From NCBI GenBank assembly GCA_002371715.1, contig DFGF01000105.1, forward strand, positions 22,354-37,045: a stretch of DNA of 14,692 nucleotides, given 5' to 3'. The number at the start of each line of letters is the position of its first letter. Positions within the stretch are counted from its first letter, which is position 1. The stretch is from Prevotella sp. UBA3757. Lineage in GTDB: Bacteria > Bacteroidota > Bacteroidia > Bacteroidales > Bacteroidaceae. Of this stretch, positions 13,053-14,692 are shown piece after piece. The translations under genes were made by a program, and so were the position numbers. Below the pieces are notes generated by a model that did no database searches, was not told where the DNA came from, and saw only the letters and a program-made list of their open reading frames with translations.

Positions 13053-14669
13053 ATGCAGAAATATCCGATAGGCATACAGAGCTTCGAGACGATACGTAAC
13101 GACGGATACGTATATGTGGACAAGACCGACTTGGTGTACAAGCTGGCTCAGGGACACGTGTATTTCCTGGCCCGTCCGCGCCGATTCGGAAAGAGCCTGC
13201 TCGTCAGTGCGCTGAAGGCATATTTCGAGGGACGGCGCGAATTGTTCGAAGGACTGAAAATGGCAGCACTGGAGAAGGACTGGAAACAGTATCCTGTCAT
13301 CACGTTCGACTTCAATGTCAGTGACAAACGGACTGCCACCGGACTAACTGAATACATTCTTGGAGTTATTGCTAAATTAGAGGACAGACATGGCATCAGG
13401 CCATTCATAGAGGAAACTTCGGGCAGGCCCTCGCTTGATGTCAGCCTGCGCTTTAACCACTTGTTAGAAGAACTGCACGAAAAGACTGGCCGGAAGGTGG
13501 TGGTGCTCATCGACGAATATGACAAACCGCTTCTCGACCTCGTGGAGACAGGTAATCCGGCTGATGAACAACAGCTAATCAACAACCGTGAACTGCTTAA
13601 GACACTGTTCTCGGTATTCAAGCCTGCCGACGACCACCTACGCTTTGTCTTGCTGACGGGCATCACCAAATTTTCGCAGGTATCGATGTTCAGCGGGTTC
13701 AACCAGCCTGACGACATTTCTATTGATGCACGATACGACACACTGCTTGGCATCACGGAAGAGGAACTGTACACCGTGTTTGATGAGCCGATAAATGAAC
13801 TGGCAGAGGTGCAAGGGTGCAGTGCGGAGGAAGTCAGACAGCAACTGAAACAACGCTACGATGGCTACCATTTCAGCAAGCGGCTGAAAGATGTCTACAA
13901 CCCCTTTAGCATTCTGAATACATTCGCAAAATTAGACATGCGCGACTACTGGTTCAGTTCTGGCACACCATCCTATATGGTACGGTTGCTCTCAAAGAGC
14001 CAGGAAGAGGTGATGACATATACTGGTCGTTACTTCGCTGAAGCTACCTTCATCGACTACAAGGCCGACACGGAAATGCCACTACCGATGATATTCCAGA
14101 GCGGCTACCTGACTATCAAGGATGTGAACCGCGAGTTTAACTCCTATCTGCTCGACTATCCCAACAACGAGGTGAAGCAGGGCATGGTGACACTGCTGGC
14201 CAACAACTACCTGCAGCCCAAACAGGACACCAAGGCATGGGTAAACGATATGGTACAAGCCATGCGCAAGGGCGACACCGAGCTGGTGCGCCGCCTCTTC
14301 ACCAGTTTCCTGGCAGAGACGCCCTATATGATGCGCCCCAAGAAGGACCAGAAGGACCGCGAGCTCTACTTCCACTACACGTTCTACCTGCTGATGCGCC
14401 TCATATCCTGCTATACCGTATATACGGAGAAGCAGCTCTCGGAGGGCCGTGCCGACTGCATCGTCGAGACTCCGCAGTACGTCTACATCTTCGAATTTAA
14501 GCTGGACGGAACGGCGCAGGAGGCCCTGCAGCAGATAGAGGACTGCGGCTATGCCAAGGCTTACGAGGCTGATATGCGAACCTTATATAAAATAGGTGCC
14601 TCGTTCTCGAGCAAGACCGGAACAGTAGAGGAGTGGAGAGATGATAATAACCAAAAAATACAAAATTGA
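13053..14669 (+). CDS. AAA-ATPase-like protein with C-terminal PD-(D/E)XK (DUF1703) domain
   Basis: This 538-residue protein is full length for the family. It opens with MQKYPIGIQSFETIRNDGYV and YVDKTDLV, has the P-loop RPRRFGKS (residues 41-48), a Walker B-like VVVLIDEYDKPLLD (149-162) and a sensor-like LTGITKFS (201-208). The C-terminal PD-(D/E)XK nuclease-like domain has GRADCIV with Asp468 and IFEFKLD with Glu481 and Lys483, the D...ExK set. These proteins are often present in many copies in Bacteroidetes. Their function is not settled; nuclease or mobile-element-like roles have been suggested because of the fold. Its opening differs from that of the shortened gene at 9955, so the two belong to different branches and are not a recent duplication of each other. 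It lies 80 bp after F4 with repeats on both sides. A direct part in pilus building is unlikely. Confidence 0.85.
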   Translation: MQKYPIGIQSFETIRNDGYVYVDKTDLVYKLAQGHVYFLARPRRFGKSLLVSALKAYFEGRRELFEGLKMAALEKDWKQYPVITFDFNVSDKRTATGLTEYILGVIAKLEDRHGIRPFIEETSGRPSLDVSLRFNHLLEELHEKTGRKVVVLIDEYDKPLLDLVETGNPADEQQLINNRELLKTLFSVFKPADDHLRFVLLTGITKFSQVSMFSGFNQPDDISIDARYDTLLGITEEELYTVFDEPINELAEVQGCSAEEVRQQLKQRYDGYHFSKRLKDVYNPFSILNTFAKLDMRDYWFSSGTPSYMVRLLSKSQEEVMTYTGRYFAEATFIDYKADTEMPLPMIFQSGYLTIKDVNREFNSYLLDYPNNEVKQGMVTLLANNYLQPKQDTKAWVNDMVQAMRKGDTELVRRLFTSFLAETPYMMRPKKDQKDRELYFHYTFYLLMRLISCYTVYTEKQLSEGRADCIVETPQYVYIFEFKLDGTAQEALQQIEDCGYAKAYEADMRTLYKIGASFSSKTGTVEEWRDDNNQKIQN

Positions 14670-14673
14670 AAAA

Positions 14674-14686
14674 TAAATCGTAAATA
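14674..14686 (+). repeat. TAAATCGTAAATA, right-hand copy after the ATPase gene
   Basis: This 13-mer is identical to 13037-13049 and begins five bases after the ATPase stop codon. The window ends six bases later, so any longer repeat or the next gene cannot be seen. Confidence 0.65.
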
Positions 14687-14692
14687 GTAAAT

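Overview
This window looks like a chromosome segment from a member of the Bacteroidales, most likely a Prevotella-type (Prevotellaceae) bacterium. The evidence is the gene families (fimbrillin lipoproteins, DUF3575, DUF5119, AAA-ATPase/DUF1703 proteins), two TAnnTTTG promoter elements of the Bacteroidetes type, A-rich leaders without strong Shine-Dalgarno sites, and intergenic repeats of a GAAGAATTTGCTACCGC type. All convincing genes are on the + strand. The species call is inference.

Layout. Positions 1-1089 hold the 3' part of a TolC-family outer-membrane efflux gene. After a 146-bp gap with a C10 tract and a good -7 promoter element comes a fimbrial locus. It starts with an OmpA-like/DUF3575 outer-membrane protein (1236-2666) and a DUF5119 lipoprotein (2744-3976), followed by four fimbrillin-family lipoproteins: F1 (4061-5593), F2 (6241-7467), F3 (7482-9824) and F4 (10666-12972). 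F1 and F2 have one fimbrillin module; F3 and F4 are about 770-780 residues and carry two. All four have a lipobox and a Thr-Arg site 30-35 residues further on, which fits the lipoprotein-then-Arg-cleavage maturation of type V pili. F3 and F4 are each followed by a 14-bp-period GGCTGA repeat and then an AAA-ATPase/PD-(D/E)XK (DUF1703) gene. The first of these (9955-10626) has lost its middle; the second (13053-14669) is complete.

The 647-bp gap between F1 and F2 is the most unusual non-coding stretch. It has seven small palindromes in two blocks, each with exact 22-bp spacing, then ten exact copies of GTTAGGT/ACCTAAC. Six of these form a perfect 29-bp inverted repeat around 139 bp, the shape of a Bacteroidales invertible switch, although I see no promoter inside it.

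Several features suggest a surface-structure locus that varies: the C10 tract before the first promoter, the inverted repeat before F2, a 5-bp duplication that shifts the ATG of F3, low-GC fimbrillin bodies behind high-GC signal-peptide segments, and repeats that have become part of coding sequence (including the signal peptide of the DUF5119 protein). A plausible reading is that the products assemble type V-like surface pili, with the DUF3575 and DUF5119 proteins as outer-membrane or anchor/assembly parts and the fimbrillins as stalk and accessory subunits. The roles of individual subunits cannot be assigned from sequence alone.
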